From Fistularia commersonii (taxonomy: Eukaryota; Chordata; Actinopteri; Syngnathiformes; Fistulariidae), in NCBI GenBank assembly GCA_037954325.1, contig JBBMNZ010000001.1, forward strand, positions 27,264,758 through 27,328,757: DNA of 64,000 bases, given 5' to 3'. The position numbers and the translations under genes are program-made. The notes beneath the pieces are model-generated. The model was not told where the DNA came from. It ran no database searches and saw only the letters and a list, made by a program, of their open reading frames with translations. Of this stretch, positions 1 through 12,000 are shown piece after piece; position 1 is the first letter of the stretch; each line of letters starts with the position of its first letter.

Positions 1-1
1 T

Positions 2-2053
2 GATAGTTCTCTAAGGGCCGGACAAACTGTTTTGGACGAAATGCTCCCTCAAGGTGATCATGTTGACCCAGAAACTGCACAGTGCTGCGATTCTCTATGC
101 CAGGAAACAGTTGAGGACTGCACTTACAAGAAGCCAAAAATCTCTCCCAACAAGACAGAGGACGTATATGCCACTTGTATTGTTGGACCCCATTACTTCT
201 GGTGTCAGCTTGCTGACGCCGAAACCCTGAACGAGATGTCGGAGCTTGCCCGGGAGGCAGGTCAGGCAGAACGGGACAGGGAGTTCCCCAAGAGTTTGGA
301 ACCTGGTTCTCCATGCCTCGCTCCCTTTTCTGGAGACGAGTGGTACCGAGCTCAGGTTGTCAGCAAAACTGATAATATCATTTGTGTTCTGTATGTTGAT
401 TATGGGAATGAGTCTGAAGTTAACGCTGAAGATGTGAAAGCCATACCGCGACGTCTGCTGGATCTGCCTCCTCGGGCCTTTTCATGCTCTTTGAATGGGT
501 TCGATGAGTCCAAAGGCTCCTGGAATGATGACGTCTACGATGACTTCTACAATTTTTTGGTCGATAAACTACTCAGACTGACTGTTTTAAATGTACAACA
601 TAATGCAGAGATCACATTTCCTCAATATACAGTAAAGATTGGGTGGGAAAATGTGGATGTGAATAGCATGATGGAGAAACACTGGAGACCTTCCACAGAT
701 TGTGATAAGACTGAAATGATTCAAAAAGGCATCTCATTTGAAGTTTATGGAATCTCATCAAATGAGACCAACAGTAAAGAAGATGCCAAAACCCCTACGT
801 ATGAAAAACCCAATATTTCCCAAAAGGAAAAACAGGACATGTACGCCTCATGCGTTGTGGATCCACATTACTTCTGGTGTCAGTACACAAACTCAGAGGA
901 ACTCAACACGGTATCAAGATTTGCTCAGGAAGCAGGACAAGTTCAGCAGGATATGACGTTCCTGGAGAATATGGGTCCTGGCAACCTGTGCCTCGCTATG
1001 TTTTCCGACAACAACCAGTGGTATCGAGCCAAAGTGATTCACAGAGGGGACGATAGTGTACATGTTGTGTTTATTGACTACGGAAACAAAGCAGATGTTG
1101 AAATGAAAAACGTCAGATCGCTTCCGCAAAGTCTACTAGAGCTGCCTCCGCAGGCATTTTTGTGCTCTCTGAGTGGATTCGATAAATCAGCAGGCTCTTG
1201 GGATGGTATTGTTTGTGATTACTTTGTCAATCTGCTGGTTGATAAACCACTCAGAGTGACTTTGTTTTCTAAGACAGACCGCACAGACATTGCTGTTCCT
1301 CAGTATGCCGTGGAAATTGAATGTGAAGGAGGAGTTATTAATGAAGCAATGCAGAAATATTGGAAACCGATGACCAACAAATGCATTATGTCAGAAAACA
1401 CCCAAGGAGCTTTTCTCCAGCATGAGTCAATCATGATAAATGGTAATCTGCCCCCGGTGAATGTGAATCCCTTCATGTATAAGAAGCCGGACATCTTCAA
1501 AAACAAGACTGAAACGGTCTACGCCAGTTGCATTGTAGGACCCAGTTTCTTCTGGTGTCAGTACGACAACACGGAGAATTTAGAGAAAGTGGCGAGACTT
1601 GCACAGGAAGCGGGGAAGTCAAAGCAGGAAACAAATCTTGCGGAGACCCTTCGTCCCGACAGTCCTTGTCTTGCTCTCTATTCCTGTGAGAACCGGTGGT
1701 ATCGAGCTCAAGTCACTCACAGAATGGACAATGGAGTCCGAGTCGTGTTTGTCGACTACGGAAACGAGTCCGACGTTGAAATCACGGATGTGCGATCTCT
1801 GCCTCACAGTCTGCTGGAACCTGCGCCTCAGGCCTTTTTGTGCTCCTTGAATGGATTCGACGAGTCGAAGGGCACCTGGGACGGTGACGTTTATGAAGAC
1901 TTCTTCAATCTTCTGGTCGATAAATTACTGAAAGTATCCGTGCAAAATGTTAAGAACAATCCAGAAATTGCCTTTCCCCAATATGAAGTGGACATGGAGT
2001 GTGAAGGAGTGGTTCTGAATACGGCGATGGAAAAATACTGGAAAGAATCATAA
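2..2053 (+). CDS. tdrd6: Tudor domain-containing protein 6, C-terminal part (5' end outside window)
   Basis: The frame is open from base 2 to the TAA at 2051-2053 (683 residues) with no intron, so the start lies left of the window. Three extended Tudor units repeat with a period of 225-226 residues. Each has a Phe-Trp-Cys-Gln motif (codons near 197, 872 and 1550), a Trp-Tyr-Arg-Ala turn and an Asp-Tyr-Gly-Asn motif, so aromatic-cage and Asn positions for symmetric dimethyl-arginine look kept in all three. TDRD6-type proteins are germ-cell scaffolds that bind methylated Piwi and Vasa tails in nuage or Balbiani-body granules. The very large single coding exon and the neighbouring ankrd66 and ADGRF gene (as in human 6p12.3) favour tdrd6. 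Another multi-Tudor paralogue such as tdrd15 is less likely. Confidence 0.8.
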   Translation, partial: DSSLRAGQTVLDEMLPQGDHVDPETAQCCDSLCQETVEDCTYKKPKISPNKTEDVYATCIVGPHYFWCQLADAETLNEMSELAREAGQAERDREFPKSLEPGSPCLAPFSGDEWYRAQVVSKTDNIICVLYVDYGNESEVNAEDVKAIPRRLLDLPPRAFSCSLNGFDESKGSWNDDVYDDFYNFLVDKLLRLTVLNVQHNAEITFPQYTVKIGWENVDVNSMMEKHWRPSTDCDKTEMIQKGISFEVYGISSNETNSKEDAKTPTYEKPNISQKEKQDMYASCVVDPHYFWCQYTNSEELNTVSRFAQEAGQVQQDMTFLENMGPGNLCLAMFSDNNQWYRAKVIHRGDDSVHVVFIDYGNKADVEMKNVRSLPQSLLELPPQAFLCSLSGFDKSAGSWDGIVCDYFVNLLVDKPLRVTLFSKTDRTDIAVPQYAVEIECEGGVINEAMQKYWKPMTNKCIMSENTQGAFLQHESIMINGNLPPVNVNPFMYKKPDIFKNKTETVYASCIVGPSFFWCQYDNTENLEKVARLAQEAGKSKQETNLAETLRPDSPCLALYSCENRWYRAQVTHRMDNGVRVVFVDYGNESDVEITDVRSLPHSLLEPAPQAFLCSLNGFDESKGTWDGDVYEDFFNLLVDKLLKVSVQNVKNNPEIAFPQYEVDMECEGVVLNTAMEKYWKES

Positions 2054-2700
2054 ATCGATCCACGGCTGAAAGTCTGAGATCAGGTTAGTTGACTTAACTT
2101 ATATTACATAACTGCATTATTCACTATTCTAAATATCTAACAAATGATTTCATATAATTGAATCATCTTTAGTGGACCAGATGGAACGTGGGAGCCGGAA
2201 AAATGTTTTAAAGCGTTGAAAATACCATCCGCTTTGTTGTGGTCGATGCATCATGCCCTCCGTTCTATTTGGAAGTGGAATATGTGTGGACGGAGCCGTT
2301 CCATCCAAAACTCTTGCTGCGGTAACTCCTTTCCGGCTCAAGGACTGGCTCGACAATCGATGAGAAGGCAAGCACTGTGAAATGAATTTAAACAATGTCA
2401 GTTCAAAGAAATAAAAATGAATTCATGTACTGTCATGTTGAGGGACAACATTTTACAAATGTATATCTTCCATGTTTTTATGGTCAGGATATCAAATTGT
2501 CATGTTGTAAAAGTGTCCTTGCATAAACAGCAATTGCAATTTCCAATTGCAAAACAAATTTAAAGTCCAACATTCTGGATATAGGACACTGTAAAGATGT
2601 TTTTAAATGGCAGGCGTTGTTGATTTAACGCTTGTATAAAATCCATTGACAAAGAGTTTATCTTCAGACAGATTATTTGCTTTGATAATTGTACAATAAA
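2054..2700 (+). other. tdrd6: tdrd6 3' UTR with a probable 89-bp intron and poly(A) signals
   Basis: Thirty bases after the stop there is a good donor (CAG|GTTAGT, intron from 2084) and an acceptor ending at 2172, giving a short intron in the 3' UTR. AATAAA-type signals occur near 2410 and at 2695-2700. Use of the intron is inferred from splice sites alone. Confidence 0.45.
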
Positions 2701-2965
2701 TGCTTTTCTTCAAAGAATGTATTCCATATTCTTTTTTTTTTTTACCATTCAGTGGAGCTTAAAGCATCCTAAAACTTTTTAAACAAGTTATTAGGAAACA
2801 AAAGAAACAATTTAAGTTGCAAGGAATCAGCATGTTCAAAAATCTTGGACAAAAAGTGCTTATTTTCCTTTTAGAAAAGCAAGCCGCATTTGCAATTCTT
2901 GAAATGATATTTTGGCCCAAAGGAAAAAAAAAGATCATATATATATAAATATACATATAAGAATA

Positions 2966-3035
2966 ATATAAGAATAAGAACAACTTTATTTATCCCGAAG
3001 GAAACTGTTGTGCCAGAGTTTCAAGTAAAACATAA
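2966..3035 (-). repeat. LINE-like 3' tail (reverse orientation)
   Basis: It carries the complement of the tail TTTCCTTCGGGATAAATAAA. The same tail with more flanking sequence occurs at 59885-60070 and 60785-60965 in the opposite orientation and partly near 29330-29370. Such tails mark 3' ends of CR1/L2/Rex-like LINEs or SINEs that use them. No coding part is attached here. Confidence 0.55.
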
Positions 3036-3091
3036 CAATAATAAATAGTAGAAAATTGTATAAACACTAAAAATGCATATATATTTGTTTT

Positions 3092-3093
3092 TT

Positions 3094-3133
<40 letters not shown>
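3092..3133. repeat. (AT)n(TG)n microsatellite
   Basis: A short AT run passes into about 14 TG units. The flanking sequence between tdrd6 and ankrd66 (about 2700-3600) is otherwise AT-rich and shows no gene. Confidence 0.9.
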
Positions 3134-3135
<2 letters not shown>

Positions 3136-3627
3136 CAAATTAAAGTTGTAAATTTAAATATTTGTGAATGGATCTGCATTCAGAACCGGAAGTGGGTTAA
3201 CTGAAAATAATAGAAAATAAATGATTAAACTACTTCATTTTGCTACAGTCGTAAAGGCTGGTCAAAATTATTGAGGATAAACCGTTTGACTTTTAAACGC
3301 TACACATAAAAACAAGAAAACCCCAAGTGAGATAATAATGCTTTTTAATATATATGACATTTTAAAATGCTGTGTAGTTACTCATGCTAGTTTGTCATTG
3401 GAAGCTAGCTCGTCTGGCTGCTAATGTAATGTATTTATCCCCAAACCTTTTCACTGATGTTATTAGTTGATCAGAAAATTCGCTAAATATGTCTTACCTT
3501 ATTCACTCTTTTGTGAATTGTAGTAAAAAGTCAGTCTACTCACGACAAAGACAGTTTAAACTTGTCCCCACGGCAGATGGCAGCATCTTCGTCTCCGAAG
3601 CTTTAGCGCCATTTTGTTTGGGTCGCT

Positions 3628-3640
3628 GTTGCTAGGCAAC
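3628..3640. promoter_or_regulatory. Perfect X-box (RFX site) upstream of ankrd66
   Basis: The 13-mer GTTGCTAGGCAAC is a perfect inverted pair of GTTGC half-sites around a 3-bp centre, matching the RFX X-box consensus. It ends 12 bases before the ankrd66 ATG. X-boxes near starts are typical of genes for motile cilia and sperm flagella controlled by RFX factors. RFX control is an inference; the match is direct. Confidence 0.75.
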
Positions 3641-3652
3641 GGCTGTCAAAAC

Positions 3653-5298
3653 ATGTCAGAGCTGCACCAAGCTGCGGCCACAGGAGATTGTGATCAAGTT
3701 GAGGTGATTTTGAAGCAAAACAAATGCAATCCAAACCAGAGAGACGTCGATTGGAGTTTTAAGACACCTCTTCACTGGGCTGCCGCCAAAGGTAGGGCGG
3801 AAGTGAAGGCATTCCGGATAAAGTTAAGAAGTTTAAGGGTTTCAAGTAGCTAACGTTAGCTTGTACCACCTGAAGTAACCGCCTTGCCGCAGAAAGCCAA
3901 ATTTCCTAAATATTTCCATCGCGGAAACAATAATTTCGCATCTGCTTTACTGTGTTTTTATTCCTTTTTTTCTACTTTTGATATTTCTATTTTTTTGCCC
4001 CACCCACCCCAAATATGGCAATACATCAAAGTGCAATGAAGTAACGAAAAAAATCACAGTTAAAAACCAAACTCCATCTTCCTGTCATTCCTTTGACGTT
4101 CAGAAAATACCAACTGATGCATTTTAACAGTTGTAAATCCCCTTTAAATGACAGAAACGTCAAGGTTAACAACACTTTAAAAGAAGATCATGAAAAATCT
4201 AGAAGAGGACAAACACGGTTTATAAATAAATAGTTTAGTTTTCTTGTCAAACGAGCTATGCTCAACATACACAAAAAAATAAAAAATAAGAAAATGACGT
4301 AAGGATATTAAGAAATATAAAAAAATGTAATTATAAATTTATTAAAAAATTTATAATTAAAAACGTACAATTTTTTTTTTTTTTTCCCCTTCAGCATTAT
4401 TTTTCAAAAAAAGCGCTGAAACAATTAAATACAAAATAATTTGGATACTGTGGATAACAATATTCCACTCTTTAGTTACACAGTTAAAAAAATCACTTTT
4501 TAGTATAAAAGTCAAAAATTCTTTATAACTTAATGGGCAATAGCTTACCAAGCAATCTTTGGAGAAAAAAAAATGGCTGAAAATGACATAGAAAAAGCAA
4601 GATAATTTGTAAAAGTCATTGAAATTACACCTGGGATGAAAACATGCTAAATGATAGAAAAAAATAATCTTTTAATGTGTTCATTTTTGTGTCGTTTGTC
4701 TGAAAAATGACACAAAACTCCTGAGGAAATATTCCAGTATTTATCGATATGAAGGGGGACGTTCTGAAAACATTGAAAAATCTATGTTGTCTGTATCTCA
4801 ACATTCATTCAAATGTGTTTTTTTTTGAGATCCTGCTGACGTTCAAGGGCTTTTTGGCAGGACATACAGAAACAGTGAGGATCCTGATGGAGCACGGAGC
4901 CCAGGCCTATCTGAGGACAGAGTACGGTTGGACTCCGGCCCATTTTGCGGCAGAATCGGGTCGGCTCGGTGTGCTGAGGCTGCTGCACTCCTTTCACGCG
5001 CCCATCGACAAGCCTGACTGCAGCGGAGACAAACCGATACGTATAGCCGAAATATACGGACACCGGGACTGCGTTCGCTTTCTTAAAAAGTACGTATTAA
5101 ACCGAAGTGGTTCTCTCGCTTCCTTTTTGGACCATTTTTGGTCGGTTCATTTTTATTTTCTGTTTTTGGGGGGGGGATCGCAGAGCTGAGGTCGAGAGCA
5201 AGGCGTACCGCAAGATGACGGCCGAGAAAGGCATTCTAGTGGACGACACAGACGAGGAGCGGGGTAAAGAAGATGAAGGAAAAAGGAGAAATCATTGA
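3653..5298 (+). CDS. ankrd66: Ankyrin repeat domain-containing protein 66
   Basis: Three exons join in phase: 3653-3791, 4861-5089 and 5184-5298, coding for 160 residues. The start is the ATG of Met-Ser-Glu-Leu-His; an in-frame extension upstream has no ATG. Exons 1 and 2 hold about three ankyrin repeats with typical signatures (TPLHWAAAKG, TPAHFAAESG, KPIRIAEIYG). Exon 3 codes for a short charged tail ending RRNH. Donors are GTAGGG and GTACGT. The gene lies between tdrd6 and an ADGRF gene as in mammals, which supports orthology. Its molecular role is not established; ankyrin repeats mediate protein binding. An X-box just upstream suggests expression in ciliated or testis cells. The long AT-rich first intron (3792-4860) shows no recognisable element. 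Confidence 0.8.
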
Positions 5299-6014
5299 CT
5301 CTATCGACACCTTTTGTTTCTGTGAACCATGAGGTGAACAACAGTGTTTGTGGAAATACTGGAATTTATTTTCTGCATCAGATAAGCTACAAAGTGATCC
5401 AAGGCAAGCTTTACACAAGGGACCAGAATGAGTGTATGATATAAAGCCTGTTTCAGTGTCAACTATATTTACTAAATCAGTCATCATGCTAAAAGAGCCA
5501 GCCAACACTCGCTAGCACATCTATTATCATTATTATCATCGAATATTTAATGACAAATCTGCAGAGAAAATGAATCAGAAATGATTGAATCAGAGACTGA
5601 AAAAAAGAAAAGAAAAGTCTATTGAAAACAACAAAGCTCTGCATCTTTTAAATCATAAAAAAAAAAAAAAAATGAATACATTTAATATTCTGGTATGATC
5701 AAATGAAATCGCTTTTCTTAAAAAAACTCCCGAATCGAGCTTTTTCAGTGGGCGGAAACAAAAAAAAAAAAAAAAAAAAATGGCACTTGCGGTTCACCAT
5801 TTGAATCTTCCGCACATTTGACATCAGTTTTGTGTTTGATTGAAATCACAATTGAAATCGAGCACAATGAAAGACGGATTTCTACACGCCGAGCGTCAGA
5901 CTGCACAATGAGACGCCTCCTTCGTCACAATTTAAGAACCGAGCAAACAAAGAGGATCGGTTCACACACTCGGTGTGTGTTGACTTGTTATGTTATGAGT
6001 GCTAATCTTCCTCG
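5299..6014. other. Intergenic: converging 3' ends of ankrd66 and the ADGRF gene
   Basis: AT-rich sequence with A-tracts at about 5655-5672 and 5760-5780. It must hold both 3' UTRs. No other gene is seen; the forward open frame across 5818-6102 is antisense to the last receptor exon. Confidence 0.5.
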
Positions 6015-9000
6015 TCATTTCCTGCTTCTCGAGTCCTTGAAAACCCGAAGAGAGCTCATGACTTTTTTCAGACGTTTCACGAGTTCTTTGCGCACCTGGT
6101 AAAAACAACAGAGAAATTATTTGAATGATGCAATATCATGAGAGAGAATTTCTTTTTCTAATGCTTTTTTTTTTTTTTTTTTTTTTTCATGCAATATCAT
6201 CCTTTGTGTGTATGTTTAAGGGGCAACATGTCAGCAACAGATTCGAATGTAATGGCATTTAAAAAATGTCATCTACCAGAGTATTGAAGTAGCAAATTCA
6301 TGAATATAAAGAGCATTTACGGTATTTTTTCTACTCAGCTAAGTAATCTTTAATAAATGAAGTTGTGAATCATTTCTGTCTTACGACATCCAGACTCAGA
6401 TATTCCATATTCCTTACCTCTTCATCTCCAACGGATGTTGTCAATAGAATGAAGAAACCCTGCCAAGAAAGTGACCAGAGTTACCGGGGCATGAAATACA
6501 CTCAGCGGGTCAAGATGTTGGTTTGTTGGTAAAATTCCTCCTACCTGAAACGAGTTCAGCAAAGTAAAGGCGTAACTGACCACATAGACTATCGGCCCGC
6601 TGGTGAGGTCCACCATCATCAAGGCGAATCCCAGAATCCACGTCACACCCAAGACCGGAGTCAGAACAGCCAAGCACCTCACGATCTTTCCGGGAGTCCA
6701 GTCCACTTTTTCATTGTACCGTTTCAGATCCTTGGGTGACCCCGAAAGCTTCATGATCGACACCAGCATGGAGAACATGTTGACGAAGATGATGATACCG
6801 ACCGGTATGACGAAAGTAAATATGGACCCTTTCATGAAGCCCTTATAAACCAGCCAACAGGTTTCTTTGGAAAAGTAAGCGCCGTCTTTGCCATCTTCCG
6901 CGATGTACGTGACGGCTACGATAAGAAAAGGGCAAGCGTATCCCACGGCAAATGAGAACTTCAAGTAGTTTCTCCTGCTCACCTCGCTGAAGAGAAAAAC
7001 GGTCTTGTGGAGGATCGCGACGCTCAGACAAAACGTCCAGAAGAAAATGGACAGGTAACAGAAATGCTTCACCACCACGAAGGTCTTACACAAGGTCATG
7101 TTCTCGGTGGGTTCCACAGATGCCAGAAACCAGCAGTCGCCGACCAGAAGGCAAATGGAAATGTTGACATGGGCAGTGTGGCGTAAATAGGAAACGCTTC
7201 TTTTGACCACAGCACTCCAGACTAGGACTTCTATAACAACGGCGATGATGAGCGAGATGATCGAGACGACCAGTCCCAGATAGGTCAGCTCGGTATTGAA
7301 AGCGAGTTTCAACTCTTTTGTTGACATGAGAAGCGTAAAGGCGGACAAATGGTGGCACAAGCAGCGTCCCTCGTACATCTGGCCTGCCCATTCGCAGCCG
7401 TCAGTGGACCATTTCCCGTTGCTGTGGTCCCACGCCGCGCACTTCATCGCAAAATTACGAGGCCTCCGCCGGAGCAGCTGAAATTCAATTTCAACTTTGA
7501 CATCGTCCGTTTTTTTTTTGTTTTCCGTGGTTGTCGATACAACGATGCTGTTGGGATGTGCGGAATCCTCCCCCGTGTCGGGCAAATACATCCCCAGTTG
7601 TTGAAACCCAGCTGTTTTCACGCTACCCGGGTCGGAGTGGTGAAGTGTGACGCTGACATTGAACACGTTGTTGGTGCATTTCGAATCCGGCGCGCAACTG
7701 CTTGCGTGCACCTCTAAATTGGCTCTCTTGGATAAACCTTCGATTTTTGCCGCGTTAATCAAATGCTCAACGGAACTGAGATAGTTTTCAGCTGGTGACG
7801 AAACGTTCCGGCGTTTCGTTTTCCATGATTCCTCCAAGGGTTTTTCCAGCAGGTTGCTAGATGAGTCTAATAAGTCCTGAAAAGACAGATTGTTTATTTT
7901 CAGGTGTATAACCCTAACCCGCACTTTACTATTAAAACATGCAAACGTCGCCCAGAAACGTCCCTTTTTCCGGATCCAACAAGGAACCTTCTTGCTGGTC
8001 GGTAGAAGTGCTAACCATTGCGTCGCTGTGACGCCCAGAAACCAGTCAAGACTCGTACACAGCGGCAAACAAGTGGGTCTTCAGCGGACAGAGCTGAACA
8101 ATGCTTCATAATGTTGGTGTGCGATAAGAAAAGGTCCTCTTTCCAACAGGACCTTGGGACATACACAAGACACTAGAGCCCTGGAAGCGCGATGTATGTC
8201 TTGTCCAAATCAGACAGATAAGATGGTGCCATTGTCTATTTCATGGGTCGGCTGCCCACGTTCTTTGAAAATGATTCTTTTCCGTTGGGCTTTTCCCTTT
8301 AAGGGTTGCCAAAGCGAATCAACCCTCTACATTACACAACCCTGTTCTAAGTATCCTCCCTTCTTACACCAACTAACTTCTTATCCTCTCGTAGTACTTC
8401 CGTAAATCTTCTCGTTGGTCTTCCTCTAGACCTCCAATTCCAGCATCCGTCTTCCAATCATCCAACTCATTCCTGATCACTCCCAAAGAGAACCTCAACA
8501 TCTTCATCTCTGTGACCTCCAGCTCTGCCTCCTGTCTTTTGGTCATTGTCACAGTTTGTAGAGCATCTCACCACTGGTTAGTCCACCTTTCCTTTCATTT
8601 TGCCTGATAGTCTTCTATCTCATAGTACCCCCGACACTTTTCTCAACCTATTCCAACCTGCTTGCACCCGTTCCTTTACCTCTTTTCCAGACTCTCCTAC
8701 GCTCTGGACTGTTGGCCTTAAGTACTATATACTGCTCAGAAAAATCAAGGGAACACTTGATCACGAATTTGTAACTCCAAGTCAATTACACTTGTGTGAA
8801 ATCAAACTGTCCATTTAGGAAGCAATACTGATTCGTTTTGACTTGTTTTAAGGACATTACATCAAAGTTGGACCAGCTTGTAGTATGTTTTTCCACTTTC
8901 ATTTTGAGTGTGACTCCAAATCCAGACCTCCATCTTCTTCTTCTTCTTCTTTCGGCTTTTCCCGTCAGGTGTCGCCACAGCGAGTCAACTTTCTCCATCT

Positions 9001-12000
9001 AACCCTATTCTCTGTATCTTCCTCTCTCACACCAACTACCTTCATATCCTCTCTCACTACATCCATAAATCTTCTCTTTGGTCTTCCTCCAGACCTCTTG
9101 CCTGGCAGCTCCAATTCCAGCATCCGTCTACCAATATATTCACTATCTCTTCTCTGTCCATGACCCAACCATCTCAGTCTGGCTTCTCTGACCTTCTCTC
9201 CAAAACATCGAACATGTGCCGTCCCTCTGATAGCCTCATTCCTGATCCTCTCCATCCTGGTCACTCCCAAAGAGAACCTCAACATCTTCATCTCTGCAAC
9301 CTCTAGTTCTGCCTGCTGTCTTTTGGTCATTGGAACAGTTTCTAGTCCAAACATCATCGCTGGTCTCACCACTGTCTTGTACACCTTTCCTTTTATTCTG
9401 GCTGAAAGTCTTCTATCTCTTCGTACCCCTGACACTTTTCTCCACCTATTCCAACCTGCTTGGACCCGTCTCTTCACCTCTTTTCCTCACTCTCCATTGC
9501 TCTGGACTGTTGACCCCAAGTACCTGAAATCCTCCAGCTTCTTGATCTCCACTCCCTGTAGCCTCACCGCTCCACCCGAGTTCCTCTCATTCACACACAT
9601 ATATTCTGTCTTGCTGCGACTAACTTTCATTCCTCTCCTTTCCAGAGCATACCTCCACCTCTCTAGATTTTCGTCTACCTGTTTTCTGCTCTCACTACAG
9701 ATCACAATGTCATCCGCAAACATCATGGTCCATGGTCCTGCACCAGTCTAACATACTTCTCTGCCACTCCAGACTTCCTCATACAATACCAGAGTTTCTC
9801 TCTTGGCACCCTGTCATATGCTTTTTCTAGGTCTACAAAAACACAATACAATCTGACCTTCTCTGTACTTCTCTATGAGCATTCTCAAAGCAAATACTGC
9901 ATCTGTAGTACTCTTTCAAGACATGAAGCCATACTGCTGCTCACAAATGCTGACTCCTGCACTCAGTCTAGTTTCCACTACTCTTTCCCATAACTTCATT
10001 GTACGTCTCATCAACTTTATCCCTCTATAGTTTCTGCAATTCTGTACATCCCCCTTATTCTTAACATATCCCCCTTATTCATACATTTTGCAATTTGGTA
10101 AACGTATGAATTACGATAGCACATTAACATATTGAAGTTAACAGAATGCATATTCGATGAAAGTTAGCATTCACTGTTAGCTAACCAGCCATAAGACCAG
10201 AAAGGGGTATCCATCTTTTCCTCTTCTCACCAGAATTTAGTCAATGTTGGGCAAAATTAATCAAAAAATGAAAATTGAGAAATTCATTGAGTTCTTCATA
10301 TAAATAAAATGATCAATAAGAAAACATAGCAGCCCAATTAATCAAACATTCATCAATACTTACATCCACCGTTAGATTGTTATGGATTTTGTGTAGCTTT
10401 TGACTCAAAGAAACAAGTATGTTCACGGATGTATTGACATCGGGGAACGTGTTGATGTTCCCAACGACAGCGGTGACGTTCCGCAGACGGGAAAATACAC
10501 GTGCAGCGTTGTCATCACGAAACCCAAGTCCGGAGTCAATGTACTGTAATACCAAAAAAAAATACATAGATTTTGATAATAGCATCACGTGCAAAACATG
10601 GCTCAATAATTTCAACTGCTATCAGCAGAGGATTTTAGCTGTCGCATAAAAGAAGGCCTTGAGCTTTAAGTGTATTTGCTATTAATATGTACTTATAAGA
10701 GTTGTTTATTTACATCCAGTATTTTTTTTTTCAATTTTATGAAATCACTGCTTACCTCTGCCTCTTGCAAGATACTGATCATCTCGCGATTGACGCAGCT
10801 GGACTCTTCCGATTCCCAGTGTGCCTGCAAAGAGCTACATACAGTAATCGTAAATATTTGTTGTTTGGACAAAATCATAAATGATCAGAATCAGAAATAC
10901 TGTATCGATCCCGGAGGAAATTAAGCGACTATATTTTTGAAAACAGTGAGTCACTCTTTTATTGGATGGGAGCTAGAGCTTCACGATATAATTGAATTGC
11001 AGTATTGAGTGCAATACAGTGACCCCTCGCTATAACGCGGTTTACTTTTCACGGTTTCGCCACTTCATGGAGTTGCATGGTGCATTGTGTTCTGCATTCT
11101 GATTGGCTAAAAAGTCACTCCGCTTCCTCTCTACCTGCGCGTCAATAACGTCGCAGTTTAATATGTACACGTACGTAAAACAGCTTGCCAAATTTACATG
11201 ACGTACGTGCAGATTCTCTTGCAATTTTGAGTTTCTCTAAATCCCATAATGTTGACAAAACGCTCTGGACCGACAAAAGGCAGCGGAAGATGCTATCTAT
11301 CGCAGATAAAGTTAAACTTCTGGAGATGCTAAGGGAAGCTAAAAGCTATGCGGCTGTAGGTCGACATTACGGAATTAATGAATCCTCCGTTCGTTCCATA
11401 AAAGAAAGAAGAAAAAAACATAAGGACGACAGCAGCATTGTATAATAGAGTATTTAATTGTATGATAATTATAAAAAAAAATAAAGGTTTCTACTTCGCG
11501 GATTTTGCCTATCACGGGTTCTTTTTGGAACGTAACCCCCGCGAAAAACAAGGGTTTACTGTATATATGGATGGATGGTTTCATGTCTGTGCAGCTTATT
11601 TTATCACATCTTTTGGTTGCAGCCATACTCAGATTTGCATTTCCTCGTTATTTGTCCAGTCGTATTTCGGCACGGCAGAGTCGCAGTGAACCCAGCTTTG
11701 GTGTCGTTCCAGTCGCCCTCCGCCGCGCAGTAAAGTTCACCTTCTGCTTGGAAGAGAAAAAGGTCACATTTTGACCGCGGTGGACGATGAAAACGTCCTT
11801 TTTTACATTTGTACATAAACTCGGAATATCATTTTTGAAGTTCACCGGGAGAGAGAGAAGGGAGGGATTGTGAACAAACCACTTGTTTTTTATGTTAAAA
11901 AATACATACCGTTAATTATATCGATGTTAACCGTAGCGCTAGTTTCTTGGCCGCAGCTGTTCGTAAAGGAGCATGTTATGCTACGTTCGGCCGGCAGGTT

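Noticed and set aside
5818..6102. Forward 94-codon frame
   Set aside because: Antisense to the last receptor exon and its 3' UTR; no start context or domain.
10756..10824. Receptor exon starting at the TTTGCAG acceptor
   Set aside because: It breaks phase with the upstream exon (phase 2) and runs into a stop; the acceptor ten bases earlier restores the frame.
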